64,000 bases of DNA from Actinomycetospora sp. NBRC 106375 (GTDB taxonomy: Bacteria; Actinomycetota; Actinomycetes; Mycobacteriales; Pseudonocardiaceae), in assembly GCF_030269665.1 (NCBI RefSeq), contig NZ_BSTS01000016.1, positions 1-64,000 of the forward strand. Reading direction: 5' to 3'. Both the position numbers and the translations under genes were made by a program. Of this stretch, positions 42,823 through 53,236 are shown in pieces; the first letter of the stretch is position 1, and each line of letters opens with the position of its first letter. The notes beneath the pieces were generated by a model. That model saw nothing but the letters and a program-made list of their open reading frames with translations. It had not been told where the DNA came from and did not search any database.

Positions 42823-43090
42823 TCTATGTGAGCGGCAGCCGGTGATCGAGAGGTCCGGACGGGTGAGAAGTAGGGCTGTCCCGCGCTCCGGGTAGGGCGC
42901 ACGTGATCGTCGGGTGCGGCGGTGCCGCGGAGGCTTCTCGGTGCCCGGCCGCAGCGGTCGGGCCCGACCCGCCGAGGAGCTCCGACGATGCGCACGACCC
43001 CCCAGCCCACCCGCCCCCTCGGTGCGCCCGGTGGCCGGCAGTCGGCCCGCGTCGCCGCCGGTACCGCCGCCTCGGCGCGGGGCGTCGGTC

Positions 43091-44236
43091 GTGACGTCGG
43101 GGGTGACGCGGACGCGCGGGGCCGGGCGGATCGCCACGTGGGCCGTGGCCGCGGTCGCGACCGTCGTCGTCGGCGGGGCGATCGGCGGTGCCGTGGCCCT
43201 CGCGTCGAACAGCTCCTCGACGCCCGACGGCACCCAGGGGCCGATGGTGTGCGGGCCGACCGCCGCGATCGCCGCGTCCGGGTGCGCGCGGCCCGTGTCG
43301 GTCGACGGGGCGGGACCCGTGTCGGGGCCCGACGGTGGCGCGGGTGGCCCCGGCGGCGGCGTGCCCGGTGCGGGCGGCGGTGATGCGGTCGTGAGCGGCG
43401 GTTCCGTGGCGGGCGGTGGCTCCGGCCCGGGTGGCGGCGCCGGTCAGCCGGCGACGCCCGGCGGGCACGCGGAGCCCGTGACAGGCCGTTACAACTACGA
43501 CGGCACGATCCTGCTGTCCGACGGGCGCGTCGTCGGGGCCGACGGTGTGGAGCGTGCGCCCGCGACGGCCCTGCCCGCCGGCGCCCACCGGGGTCCCGAC
43601 GGCTCGATCGTCCTGGCCGACGGCACGGTCCGGAACGCCGACGGCACCCCGCGGACGGCGATCGTGATCCCGCCGAGCACCGTCTCCACGCCCTACGGCG
43701 GCGACGTCGCGGTCCCCGGCTTCACGATCAACCCCGACGGCACCGTGACGCCGGCCAACCCCGACCTGCGGGTCGTCTTCAACTACGACGGCACGGCCAC
43801 GCTCATCACCCCGGGCGGGCACGTCGACGTCTGGCGCGAGGACGGCACCTTCGCGTCCCGCTACGACGCGAAGCCGGGCGAGACCGTCAACGACGACGGC
43901 TCGATCACCCGCGCGGACGGCACCGTCGCGAACCCCGACGGAGCCACGAGCCGCGAGCCGGTGCACCTGCCCGGCGGCGTCGCCGTCGACCCCACGCACC
44001 CCCACCCCGCGGCCCCGGAGCACGGGACCGGGACGACGACGGGCACCGACCCGGCGGACCCGACGGACCCGGCCGACGGGACCGTCGTCACCGAGCACGG
44101 CCCGACGCCCGATTCGGACGCCGGGCACCACGACCACGGCACGGCGACCGGGACGGACACAGGCACCTCGTCCGACACGGGCGCGGGCAGCGGGACCACC
44201 TCCGGCGCGGGCACCGGGTCGAGCAGCGGTCACTGA
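43091..44236 (+). CDS. Membrane-anchored Gly-rich protein with DG-type beta repeats
   Basis: 381 aa from the GTG at 43091; the same frame is open from a GTG at 42914. A membrane helix lies near the N terminus (ATWAVAAVATVVVGGAIGGA), then a Gly/Pro-rich spacer and a region of repeated DG motifs: YNYDGTILLSDGRVVGADGV, GPDGSIVLADGTVRNADGTP, INPDGTVTPAN, FNYDGTATLITPGG, NDDGSITRADGTVANPDG. The tail is rich in Thr, Gly, Ser, Asp. This suggests a surface-exposed beta-strand repeat stalk. A well-placed GAGGAG site precedes an out-of-frame ATG at 42988, so either the start is atypical or a frameshift lies between 42990 and 43090. Function unknown. Confidence 0.68.
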   Translation: MTSGVTRTRGAGRIATWAVAAVATVVVGGAIGGAVALASNSSSTPDGTQGPMVCGPTAAIAASGCARPVSVDGAGPVSGPDGGAGGPGGGVPGAGGGDAVVSGGSVAGGGSGPGGGAGQPATPGGHAEPVTGRYNYDGTILLSDGRVVGADGVERAPATALPAGAHRGPDGSIVLADGTVRNADGTPRTAIVIPPSTVSTPYGGDVAVPGFTINPDGTVTPANPDLRVVFNYDGTATLITPGGHVDVWREDGTFASRYDAKPGETVNDDGSITRADGTVANPDGATSREPVHLPGGVAVDPTHPHPAAPEHGTGTTTGTDPADPTDPADGTVVTEHGPTPDSDAGHHDHGTATGTDTGTSSDTGAGSGTTSGAGTGSSSGH

Positions 44237-44285
44237 CCCCGGGTGCCGCCTCCCCGGCGAGGTGTCGCCGCCCGGCTCCGCGGCC

Positions 44286-44328
44286 TACTGGCTGGTATCC
44301 CTCGCCAGGCGAGTGATACCAGCCAGTA
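44286..44328. terminator. Bidirectional terminator hairpin
   Basis: TACTGGCTGGTAT pairs exactly with ATACCAGCCAGTA, and the inner CTCGCC pairs with GGCGAG around a single A; only two 2-nt mismatched positions interrupt a 43-nt palindrome. It separates convergent genes ending at 44236 and 44347. Confidence 0.8.
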
Positions 44329-44346
44329 ACCGCCGGGGCACGGGAC

Positions 44347-44682
44347 TCAGCGCTCGAAACGCTTCGCGACGTCGTCGGCGATCCCCGCCACGGCCCGCGC
44401 CGCGGTGCCGGCAGCCTCGCCGGCCTTCTCGCGGGCGGCGTCGGCGACCTCGCTCGCCGTCTCCCCGGCCCGCTCCGCGGCGACACCGAGCTTGTCCGAC
44501 ACGGACCCGGTCTCGATCGTCGCGTCCGGGCCGGGCGTCACGATGGTCTCCTCGCCGCTGTCGAACCGGACGCGGTAGGGCGGCCCGTCCTCGCCGAGCA
44601 CGGCCACCACGGTGCCGACGCGGTCGGGGACGTCGGTGGTGTTGGCGTGCAGGCGGATGCGGTCGCCGACGGACGCGCTCAC
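44347..44682 (-). CDS. DUF1918 domain protein with amphipathic helical tail
   Basis: 111 aa from the GTG at 44682, preceded by GAGGAGGAACC. The first about 60 residues are a DUF1918 domain (SASVGDRIRLHANTTD, VGTVVAVLGEDGPPYRVRFD, then GEETIVTPGPDA), a small SH3-like barrel found widely in actinobacteria. The remainder (LGVAAERAGETASEVADAAR and onward) is an Ala/Glu helical tail reminiscent of stress (LEA-like/YtxH) proteins. It lies 3' of the Clp unfoldase on the same strand, separated by a palindromic repeat, hinting at a shared stress response. Confidence 0.82.
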   Translation of the reverse strand: MSASVGDRIRLHANTTDVPDRVGTVVAVLGEDGPPYRVRFDSGEETIVTPGPDATIETGSVSDKLGVAAERAGETASEVADAAREKAGEAAGTAARAVAGIADDVAKRFER

Positions 44683-44729
44683 AGGGGTTCCTCCTCCTCG
44701 GACGGTGTCGTCGGGCAGGTACCCGGAAC

Positions 44730-44780
44730 GAGCGAAGGGCACCTTCGCTCGATCTCCTCGATCGAAGGTGCCCTTCGCTC
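44730..44780. repeat. Palindromic element, 18-bp perfect arms
   Basis: GAGCGAAGGGCACCTTCG (44730-44747) pairs perfectly with CGAAGGTGCCCTTCGCTC (44763-44780); spacer 15 nt. It lies 3' of the clp gene and may terminate it, but belongs by sequence to the GAGCGA-type element family. Confidence 0.75.
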
Positions 44781-44795
44781 AGAACGGGCCGTGCG

Positions 44796-47360
<2,565 letters not shown>

Positions 47361-47447
47361 GTAGCTCCTCATCAGGGTCTAGCAGAAGTTCGAGCCGGCG
47401 GTGATGCCGGCACTGACCTGGTCAGCAACATCAGCCGGACATTCATT

Positions 47448-47468
47448 CCTGAGTCAGGTGGACTCATG
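47448..47468. promoter_or_regulatory. HAIR-like HspR operator
   Basis: CCTGAGT-N7-ACTCATG matches the HAIR consensus CTTGAGT-N7-ACTCAAG at 12 of 14 defined positions, about 90 bp upstream of the clp start. HspR represses dnaK and clpB operons through HAIR in actinobacteria; its presence here places the unfoldase in the heat-shock regulon. Recognised by pattern. Confidence 0.7.
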
Positions 47469-47558
47469 TCACACCGTGGGGGGTGAGTCACCGTGGCTCA
47501 AGTCGAGGGCTACCCGCGTCACGGCGTCGCCACCCCTGCGCGTGGGAAGCCTGGCCGC

Positions 47559-48581
47559 ATGAGCACCGCGACCGTCACCGCCCGCGAGGTCCACCTCGTC
47601 CGCCGCCCCCACGGCATGCCCGAGCCCGACGACTTCGCGCTGGTCGACCGCGACCTCGGCGAGGCCGGGGACGGCGAGGTCCTGGTGGCCGTCCACGACT
47701 TCTCCGTCGACCCCTACATGCGGGGACGGATGAACGACGTCCCGTCCTACGTCGCCCCGTTCGCGCTGGACGAGCCGATGGACGGGCGGGCGGTCGGCGA
47801 GGTGATCGCGAGCAACAGCGGCGACGTCGCGGCGGGCGACATCGTGGTGTGCAACCTCGCCTGGCGCACCCACGGCATCGCGCCCGCGAAGCAGGTGCAG
47901 AAGGTCGCCCCGCCCGACGGCGTGAGCCACCGCGCCTACCTCGGCGTGCTCGGCGTGCCCGGCCTCACCGCCTGGGTCGGGCTGCTGGACAAGGCGTCGT
48001 TCCGCGAGGGCGACGCCGTGTTGGTCTCCGGGGCAGCCGGGGCGGTCGGCAGCCTCGTGGGCCAGCTCGCGAAGCTCAAGGGCGCCTCGCGTGTCGTCGG
48101 CAGTGCGGGGAGCGCCGAGAAGGTCTCCTGGCTCACGGGCGAGCTCGGCTACGACGCGGCGTTCAACTACAAGGACGGCCCGGTCGTCGACCAGCTCCGC
48201 GCGGCCATGCCCGACGGCCTCGACGTCTACTTCGACAACGTCGGCGCCGACCACCTCGAGGCCGCGATCGCCTGCGCCCACGACTTCGCCCGTGTGGCCG
48301 CGTGCGGGGCGATCGCGCACTACAACGACACCGACGAGGACCCGACCCCCGGGCCGAGCAACCTCTTCCAGATCGTCAAGAAGCGCCTGCGCATCGAGGG
48401 CTTCATCGTCACCGACTCGATCGACCGGATGCGGCCGTTCCTCGAGGAGGTCACGCCCTGGGTCGCCGACGGTCGGGTGACGTTCGCCGAGACCGTCGTC
48501 GAGGGCATCGACCACGCCGTCGAGGCGTTCCGCGGCATGCTCCGCGGTGAGAACACCGGGAAGATGATCGTCTCGGTGTAG
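47559..48581 (+). CDS. NADP-dependent MDR oxidoreductase (leukotriene-B4-dehydrogenase type)
   Basis: 340 aa zinc-free medium-chain reductase. N-terminal FSVDPYMRGRMNDVPSYVAPF and PMDGRAVGEVIASNS are signatures of the PTGR/LTB4DH group; YLGVLGVPGLTAWVGLLDKA and VLVSGAAGAVGSLVGQLAKL form the substrate/NADP region; FIVTDSIDRMRPFLEEV lies near the end. Such enzymes reduce activated double bonds of enones with NADPH. ATG at 47559. No zinc ligands are present. It is 41 bp upstream of a zinc-dependent MDR gene in the same direction. Confidence 0.92.
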   Translation: MSTATVTAREVHLVRRPHGMPEPDDFALVDRDLGEAGDGEVLVAVHDFSVDPYMRGRMNDVPSYVAPFALDEPMDGRAVGEVIASNSGDVAAGDIVVCNLAWRTHGIAPAKQVQKVAPPDGVSHRAYLGVLGVPGLTAWVGLLDKASFREGDAVLVSGAAGAVGSLVGQLAKLKGASRVVGSAGSAEKVSWLTGELGYDAAFNYKDGPVVDQLRAAMPDGLDVYFDNVGADHLEAAIACAHDFARVAACGAIAHYNDTDEDPTPGPSNLFQIVKKRLRIEGFIVTDSIDRMRPFLEEVTPWVADGRVTFAETVVEGIDHAVEAFRGMLRGENTGKMIVSV

Positions 48582-48622
48582 CGCACTGTTTCGGGGCACG
48601 GCGGCGTCGGGGAGCCGAAGCC

Positions 48623-49804
48623 ATGCGAGCACTCACGTGGCAGGGCCCCGGCGACGTCCGCGTCGAGACCGTGCCGGACCCGACCATCCAGGCGCCGACC
48701 GACGCGGTCATCCGGGTCACGAGCAGCGCGATCTGCGGGTCCGACCTGCACCTCTACGAGGTCCTCGGGCCGTTCCTCGCCCAGGGCGACATCCTCGGCC
48801 ACGAGCCGATGGGCGTCGTCGAGGAGGTCGGCTCCGAGACCGGTGACCTGCAGGTGGGCGACCGCGTCGTCGTCCCCTTCACCATCTCCTGCGGGCACTG
48901 CTGGATGTGCGAGCGCCAGTGGTTCGCGGCCTGTGAGACGACCCAGAACCGCGACCAGGGGATGGGCGCGTCGCTGTTCGGCTTCACGAAGCTCTACGGG
49001 CAGGTCGCGGGCGGGCAGGCCGAGTACCTGCGCGTCCCCCAGGCGCAGTTCGGGCCGATCAAGGTCCCGGACGGCCCGGCCGACGAGCGCTTCCTCTACC
49101 TCTCCGACGTGCTGCCGACCGCGTGGCAGGGCGTCGAGTACGCGCGCGTCCCCGACGGCGGCAGCGTCGCGGTCTTCGGGCTCGGCCCGATCGGGCAGAT
49201 GGCCGCCCGGATCGCCCGCCACCGCGGCTACCGGGCCATCGCCGTCGACAGCGTGCCGGAGCGCCTCGCCATGGCCCGCCGGCACGGCATCGAGGTGATC
49301 GACTCCGGCCGCGTCGACGACGTCACCGCCGCGATCCGCGACCTCACCGACGGCCGGGGCACCGACTCCGCGATCGACGCCGTCGGCATGGAGGCCCACG
49401 GCGGCTCCGCGATCCCGGAGATCGCGCAGAAGGTCGTCAACAGGCTCCCGGACGCGATCTCCGCGCCGATCATGCAGGTCGCGGGCGTCGACCGCACCGC
49501 CGCGCTCGTCGGGGCCGTCGACGCGGTGCGCCGCGCCGGCGTCGTCTCGCTCTCGGGCGTCTACGGCGGGACCGCCGACCCGATCAACATGCTGAAGATC
49601 TTCGACAAGGGCATCTCGCTGCAGATGGGCCAGGCCCACGTGAAGCGCTGGATCCCCGAGATCCTGCCGCTGCTCACCGAGGACGACCCGCTCGGCGTGC
49701 ACGACCTGGAGACCCACCGCCTGCCGCTCGAGTCCGCGGCGCACGGATACGAGATCTTCCAGAAGAAGCAGGACGAGTGCATCAAGGTCGTGCTCGCGCC
49801 CTGA
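48623..49804 (+). CDS. Zinc-dependent alcohol dehydrogenase, formaldehyde-dehydrogenase-like
   Basis: 393 aa MDR. Catalytic zinc region SSAICGSDLHLYE and ILGHEPMGVVEEVG; structural zinc loop with four Cys (CGHCWMCERQWFAAC, spacing C-x2-C-x2-C-x7-C); NAD loop VAVFGLGPIGQMAARIARHRG. The long insert (NRDQGMGASLFGFTKLYGQ) and GVEYARVPDGGSV match the glutathione-independent formaldehyde dehydrogenase/threonine-type subgroup. ATG at 48623. Followed by the 40-nt hairpin at 49821. Substrate likely an alcohol or aldehyde; not determinable. Confidence 0.92.
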   Translation: MRALTWQGPGDVRVETVPDPTIQAPTDAVIRVTSSAICGSDLHLYEVLGPFLAQGDILGHEPMGVVEEVGSETGDLQVGDRVVVPFTISCGHCWMCERQWFAACETTQNRDQGMGASLFGFTKLYGQVAGGQAEYLRVPQAQFGPIKVPDGPADERFLYLSDVLPTAWQGVEYARVPDGGSVAVFGLGPIGQMAARIARHRGYRAIAVDSVPERLAMARRHGIEVIDSGRVDDVTAAIRDLTDGRGTDSAIDAVGMEAHGGSAIPEIAQKVVNRLPDAISAPIMQVAGVDRTAALVGAVDAVRRAGVVSLSGVYGGTADPINMLKIFDKGISLQMGQAHVKRWIPEILPLLTEDDPLGVHDLETHRLPLESAAHGYEIFQKKQDECIKVVLAP

Positions 49805-49820
49805 GGTGCGCTCCGCGCTC

Positions 49821-49860
49821 GTGAGCAGTTCGGAGTGCTCAGGCACTCCGAACTGCTCAC
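49821..49860. terminator. 40-nt GTGAGC hairpin, bidirectional terminator
   Basis: GTGAGCAGTTCGGAGTGC, loop TCAG, then the exact complement: 18-bp perfect stem between convergent genes ending at 49804 and 49868. Same length and outer hexamer as the copies at 13228, 24997, 37412 and 62956. Confidence 0.8.
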
Positions 49861-49867
49861 ATGCGCG

Positions 49868-51040
49868 TCAGCGCACCCGCAGGTCGAACGAGACGAAGTC
49901 GCGGCTCGACGGCGTCTCGTAGTGCGTCGGGGCGACCTGCTCGTCCGGGAAGAGGCGGAACGCGGGCGGGTGGGGCCCGCCGGTCGGGCGGAACCAGGAG
50001 CCCGAGACCCAGTTCGGGTTGATGTCGAGCTCCATGCCGCGCACGACGCCGGCGGAGCGGAGCAGGTCGCCGAGCGTGCACACCGACAGCGCCGGCCCGC
50101 CGACGTAGACCTCCGCGCCGTCGGCGGTGACCCCGAACGCGGAGCGGTGGATGAACGCGGCCTGCCCGACCGTGGAGCCCCACTCGGCGGTCCCGCCGGT
50201 GGCGCAGGTCGGGTTCACCGCGCCGTCGTCGACAAGCATCACGAGGTTCTGCCGCACGGCGGCGACGTCGGGACCGGAACGGACCTCGTCGCCCCAGGTC
50301 CCGACGTCGGCCGATCCGTCCGCGCGGATCACGAGGCTCGCCGCCCCGGGCACCAGCGGCCGGGCCGCGCGGCCCTCGGCGAACCAGCCGCCGTGGCTGT
50401 CGCCCTGCAGCCGGAAGCCGGCGGAGAACGCGGCGACGACGCTGCGCTGCTCGGCCGACGCGATCACGTCGGGGGTGCGCCAGGCGCCGCCGGGGTCCTC
50501 CGAACCCGGGTGCAGGACGCCGCGGACGAGGCCCGGGTCCATCCACAGCACGCCCGCGACGAGCGAGGTGTGGGCCGCGTCGGGGCGGACCGAGGCCACG
50601 CGCACCGCGTCGCCGTGCGGTGTCGTGACGACGGTCTGCCACTGCCCCTCGCCCGGCAGCGGCGCGAGTCCCGCCGGCGGCGGCAGGCGCGGCGGCACCG
50701 GACGGGTCCCGGCGCGCAGCGTCCCGGTGCCGTCCGCGCGCGGGATGCCGCCGGGCGGTTCCCCGCCCACCGGCGGCGGGTGCGCGTCGTACTCCCGGGC
50801 CTCCAGCCACGTCACCACCCCGCCGAGCCCGTGGTCCCGCCCCCACTCCGCGAGGCGCGCCGCGACCCCGTCGCTACCGGGCCGCGTCAGGGCGTGCGCG
50901 AGCGACGGGGCGGTGACCGCCGCGAGCACGAGCACCAGGACGAGCAGGACCGCCGCGACCCGGCCCAGGACGCGGAGCACCGGGCGCGGACGGGCGTGCC
51001 GCCGACGTGCCGGAGCGGGCGCGGGGTCGGCGAGGGGCAC
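49868..51040 (-). CDS. Membrane-anchored phosphodiester-glycosidase-like (NAGPA fold) protein
   Basis: 390 aa, GTG at 51040. An Arg-rich start is followed by one membrane helix (VAAVLLVLVLVLAAVTA), so the domain faces outward. The C-terminal half reads like the NAGPA/DUF2233 fold: VVAAFSAGFRLQGDSHGGWF, ASLVIRADGSADVGTWG, RSAFGVTADGAEVYVGG and RGMELDINPNW. The canonical NGGFF and LDGGGS catalytic motifs are degenerate (SAGFR; LDINPNW), so activity on phosphodiester-linked sugars is uncertain. A canonical relative is encoded at 59951-61165. Probably an envelope protein acting on or binding glycopolymers. Confidence 0.75.
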   Translation of the reverse strand: MPLADPAPAPARRRHARPRPVLRVLGRVAAVLLVLVLVLAAVTAPSLAHALTRPGSDGVAARLAEWGRDHGLGGVVTWLEAREYDAHPPPVGGEPPGGIPRADGTGTLRAGTRPVPPRLPPPAGLAPLPGEGQWQTVVTTPHGDAVRVASVRPDAAHTSLVAGVLWMDPGLVRGVLHPGSEDPGGAWRTPDVIASAEQRSVVAAFSAGFRLQGDSHGGWFAEGRAARPLVPGAASLVIRADGSADVGTWGDEVRSGPDVAAVRQNLVMLVDDGAVNPTCATGGTAEWGSTVGQAAFIHRSAFGVTADGAEVYVGGPALSVCTLGDLLRSAGVVRGMELDINPNWVSGSWFRPTGGPHPPAFRLFPDEQVAPTHYETPSSRDFVSFDLRVR

Positions 51041-51535
51041 GGGTACCGAGGCTCACCGCGTCCCGGTGAGCGCCCGGTGTGGGCGTCCGGTCCGTGCCGG
51101 ACGTCCCGTCCCGGGGGCCTCGCTGGGAAACGAACGGAGCTCTCGCTGCCTCGGAAGCAGCGAGAGCGCCGTTCGTTCGTCCACCGCTGGCGCAGACGGC
51201 GCAACAGTGGGGTCCGGGTGGCCGTGACTCGTTCGGACTGCCTCTGGGCGTCACGAACCGACCGCCCGGCGATCGCACGACGTCCGGCGCTCAAGGCGGA
51301 CCCGGCCCCACACGGGAGGGGCGACGTCGTCTGCGTCACCGCGACGCCTCGACGAGGCCCCGTCAACGATCATGCCGAGGCGACGGCACTCACTCGTTCG
51401 GGCGGTCCGGGTGTCGCCGATCCTCACGTTCCGCCGATCTCGGGGCCGGATCCCCGGCGGTGGTGTCGTCCCGACGGTGCACCGGGACCTGGCTAGCTTT
51501 CACTCCGAGATCACGCGAGGACCGGGGGAGGGGAT
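51041..51535. other. 495-bp intergenic region without a credible gene
   Basis: Divergent region between the NAGPA-like gene and the sortase-fold gene. It contains a palindromic repeat at 51130-51176. No ORF here has ribosome site and plausible composition; frames through it are repeat-derived. A GGGGGAGGGG ribosome site for the downstream gene lies at its right end. Confidence 0.5.
51130..51176. repeat. Nested palindromic element (CGAACGG arms)
   Basis: Outer ACGAACGG / CCGTTCGT and inner CTCTCGCTGC / GCAGCGAGAG with loop CTCGGAA give a stem of about 20 bp with one internal mismatch. It lies between divergent promoters, so it is unlikely to be a simple terminator. Confidence 0.78.
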
Positions 51536-52375
51536 GTGGCGGCAGGTTCGATGCTGGACCGGTCGGGCACGACCGCGGAGACCCGCGTCCGCTCGCTGGT
51601 CGTCGACGAGATCGTCCGTGTTCCCGACGCCGACGAGGTCGTCGACCGCGGCCGCCACCGCTTCGGGGGCGAGGAGGCCAAGGAGCGGGCCCGCCGCCGC
51701 GAGCGCACGCTGAGCGTCGTCGCGGGCGCGCTCGTGGTCCTCGCGCTGCTGGCCGCCGCCGTCGTGCTCCTCGACCTGCGGGCGGCGCCGGCGCGGGCCG
51801 TGAACAAGGCGCAGCTGGCTCTCGGCGCCGAACTGACGCGGACCTGGGCCGCGCCCGGCCCCGACCCCGCGCTCGCGCGCGACGAGAGCCCGCTGAGCGA
51901 GCTGCCCGGCGACGTCCCCGCGAGCGCCGCCGCGAGCCTCGCCGTCCCCGGCGCGGCGGTCGCCCCGGTGCTCCAGCTGAGCGCGCCCCGGCTGGGCCGG
52001 ATGTGGACGGTCGCCCGCGGGGTCTCGCCGGCCGCGCTGGCGGCGGGCCCCGGGCTCTACCCGGGGATGGCGCCGATCGGAACGCCCGGCAACACCGCGA
52101 TCGCCGGGCGCCGGCTGCCCGCCCTGTTCGGGGACCTGCCCCGCCTCCTGCCGGGCGACGAGCTCGCGGTCCGGACCCGGACCACGGAGCTCACCTACCG
52201 GGTCCTGACCAGCGAGGTCGTCCTGCCGACCGACCTGGGCATCCTCGACTCGCGCCCCGTCGACCGCCGGCCGCAGGGCACGTCGACGCTGACGCTGACG
52301 ACCCCGACGACCGTGGCCGACGAGGACCGCCGGTTCGTGGTCTACGCCGAGCTCACGGGCAGCCGGCCCCGCTAG
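51536..52375 (+). CDS. Sortase-fold (class E-like) protein lacking catalytic His and Cys
   Basis: 279 aa from the GTG at 51536. A charged cytosolic start (about 1-57), one membrane helix (SVVAGALVVLALLAAAVVLL, 60-80) and an outward sortase barrel: GLYPGMAPIGTPGNTAIAGR, LLPGDELAVRTRTTELTYRV, then TSTLTLTTPTTVADEDRRFVVYAEL. In active class E sortases the motifs are AGHR (catalytic His) and LTTC (nucleophile Cys); here they are AGRR (Arg192) and LTTP (Pro257), while the third residue, an Arg in RRFVVYAEL, remains. So the fold is kept but transpeptidation should be impossible. Perhaps a binding or regulatory pseudo-sortase. No pilin or LPxTG genes nearby. Confidence 0.82.
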   Translation: MAAGSMLDRSGTTAETRVRSLVVDEIVRVPDADEVVDRGRHRFGGEEAKERARRRERTLSVVAGALVVLALLAAAVVLLDLRAAPARAVNKAQLALGAELTRTWAAPGPDPALARDESPLSELPGDVPASAAASLAVPGAAVAPVLQLSAPRLGRMWTVARGVSPAALAAGPGLYPGMAPIGTPGNTAIAGRRLPALFGDLPRLLPGDELAVRTRTTELTYRVLTSEVVLPTDLGILDSRPVDRRPQGTSTLTLTTPTTVADEDRRFVVYAELTGSRPR

Positions 52376-52376
52376 C

Positions 52377-53234
52377 TCACGCCTCGCGGAGGGTGAGCAG
52401 GAGGTGGTCGCGGCCCTTCGGGCTCACCAGCTTCGCGTCCCAGCCGCCGTCGGCCGCGGCCGTGTGGAACCACGCCGTCGACGGCGCGCGGACCGGGGCC
52501 TTGAACACGACGTCGACGGTGAACGCGGGCCCGTACCGGCCGGCGAGGGCGGCCAGCGCGCGGGCCTTGGTCCACATGCCGTGGGCGATGGTGCCGGGCA
52601 TCCCGAACGCCTTCGCCGCGAGGCCGTTGACGTGGATGGGGTTCACGTCGCCGGACACCGCGGCGTAGCGCCTGCCGATGTCGCCGGGGACGGTCCAGAC
52701 CGCGTGCGGGAGGCGACCGACGTGCGGGTCGGGCTCCGGCGGCGCGCTGGGCTGGTCGCCGTCCGGGGCCGTGGCGCCGCGCACGAAGTAGGTGCTGCGC
52801 GAGCCCCAGATCTCCGCGCCGTCACCGTCGGTGACCGCCGTGACGAGGTCGACCTGCGCGCCCTTGGGGTGCGCGGCGAGGCGCTCGGCGTGCACGGCGA
52901 CGCGCAGGGGCTCACCGACCAGCGGCGGCCGCACCTGGGTGATGACGTTGCGCAGGTGCACCATCCCCGGGGCGGGCAGGGGGAACTCGCGGTCGGTCAT
53001 CAGCCGCATCTGCAGGGGGAACGCCAGCATGTGCGGGTAGGTCGGCGGCACGTCGCCGCCGACGGCGAACCCGCAGACGTGGTCGTAGTCGGCGACGAGC
53101 GAGGCGTCGATGCGCACCCCGGCGAGCTCCAGCTGCCGGTCGGGCAGGGTCTGCCCGCCCGACCGGGCCGTGAGCAGCGCGCGCCCGTAGAGCACGCCGA
53201 GGGTGGGCGACGCGTCGAGGGTCTCGGTGCCCAT
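52377..53234 (-). CDS. htdX: MaoC-like (R)-3-hydroxyacyl dehydratase, HtdX type
   Basis: 285 aa double hot-dog protein. Active-site motif of R-hydratases appears in AVSGDVNPIHVNGLAAKAFG, with Asp and His as catalytic pair, followed by GTIAHGMWTKARAL. The N-terminal hot dog (GGDVPPTYPHMLAFPLQMRL, LVGEPLRVAVHAERL) is non-catalytic. Gene order MaoC-FabG4-FadA2 mirrors Rv0241c-Rv0242c-Rv0243 of Mycobacterium. It dehydrates 3-hydroxyacyl-CoA/ACP in fatty-acid elongation or reverse beta-oxidation. It starts 2 bp after the fabG4 stop region; the three genes form one leftward operon. Confidence 0.9.
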   Translation of the reverse strand: MGTETLDASPTLGVLYGRALLTARSGGQTLPDRQLELAGVRIDASLVADYDHVCGFAVGGDVPPTYPHMLAFPLQMRLMTDREFPLPAPGMVHLRNVITQVRPPLVGEPLRVAVHAERLAAHPKGAQVDLVTAVTDGDGAEIWGSRSTYFVRGATAPDGDQPSAPPEPDPHVGRLPHAVWTVPGDIGRRYAAVSGDVNPIHVNGLAAKAFGMPGTIAHGMWTKARALAALAGRYGPAFTVDVVFKAPVRAPSTAWFHTAAADGGWDAKLVSPKGRDHLLLTLREA

Positions 53235-53236
53235 TC

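Noticed and set aside
42988-43383. Gene starting at the ATG 42988
   Set aside because: It has a good ribosome site, but the protein becomes Arg-rich low complexity after about 30 residues; retained only as a frameshift hint for the 43091 gene.
49868-51040. Canonical NAGPA enzyme
   Set aside because: NGGFF and LDGGGS motifs are degenerate, so only fold-level similarity is claimed.
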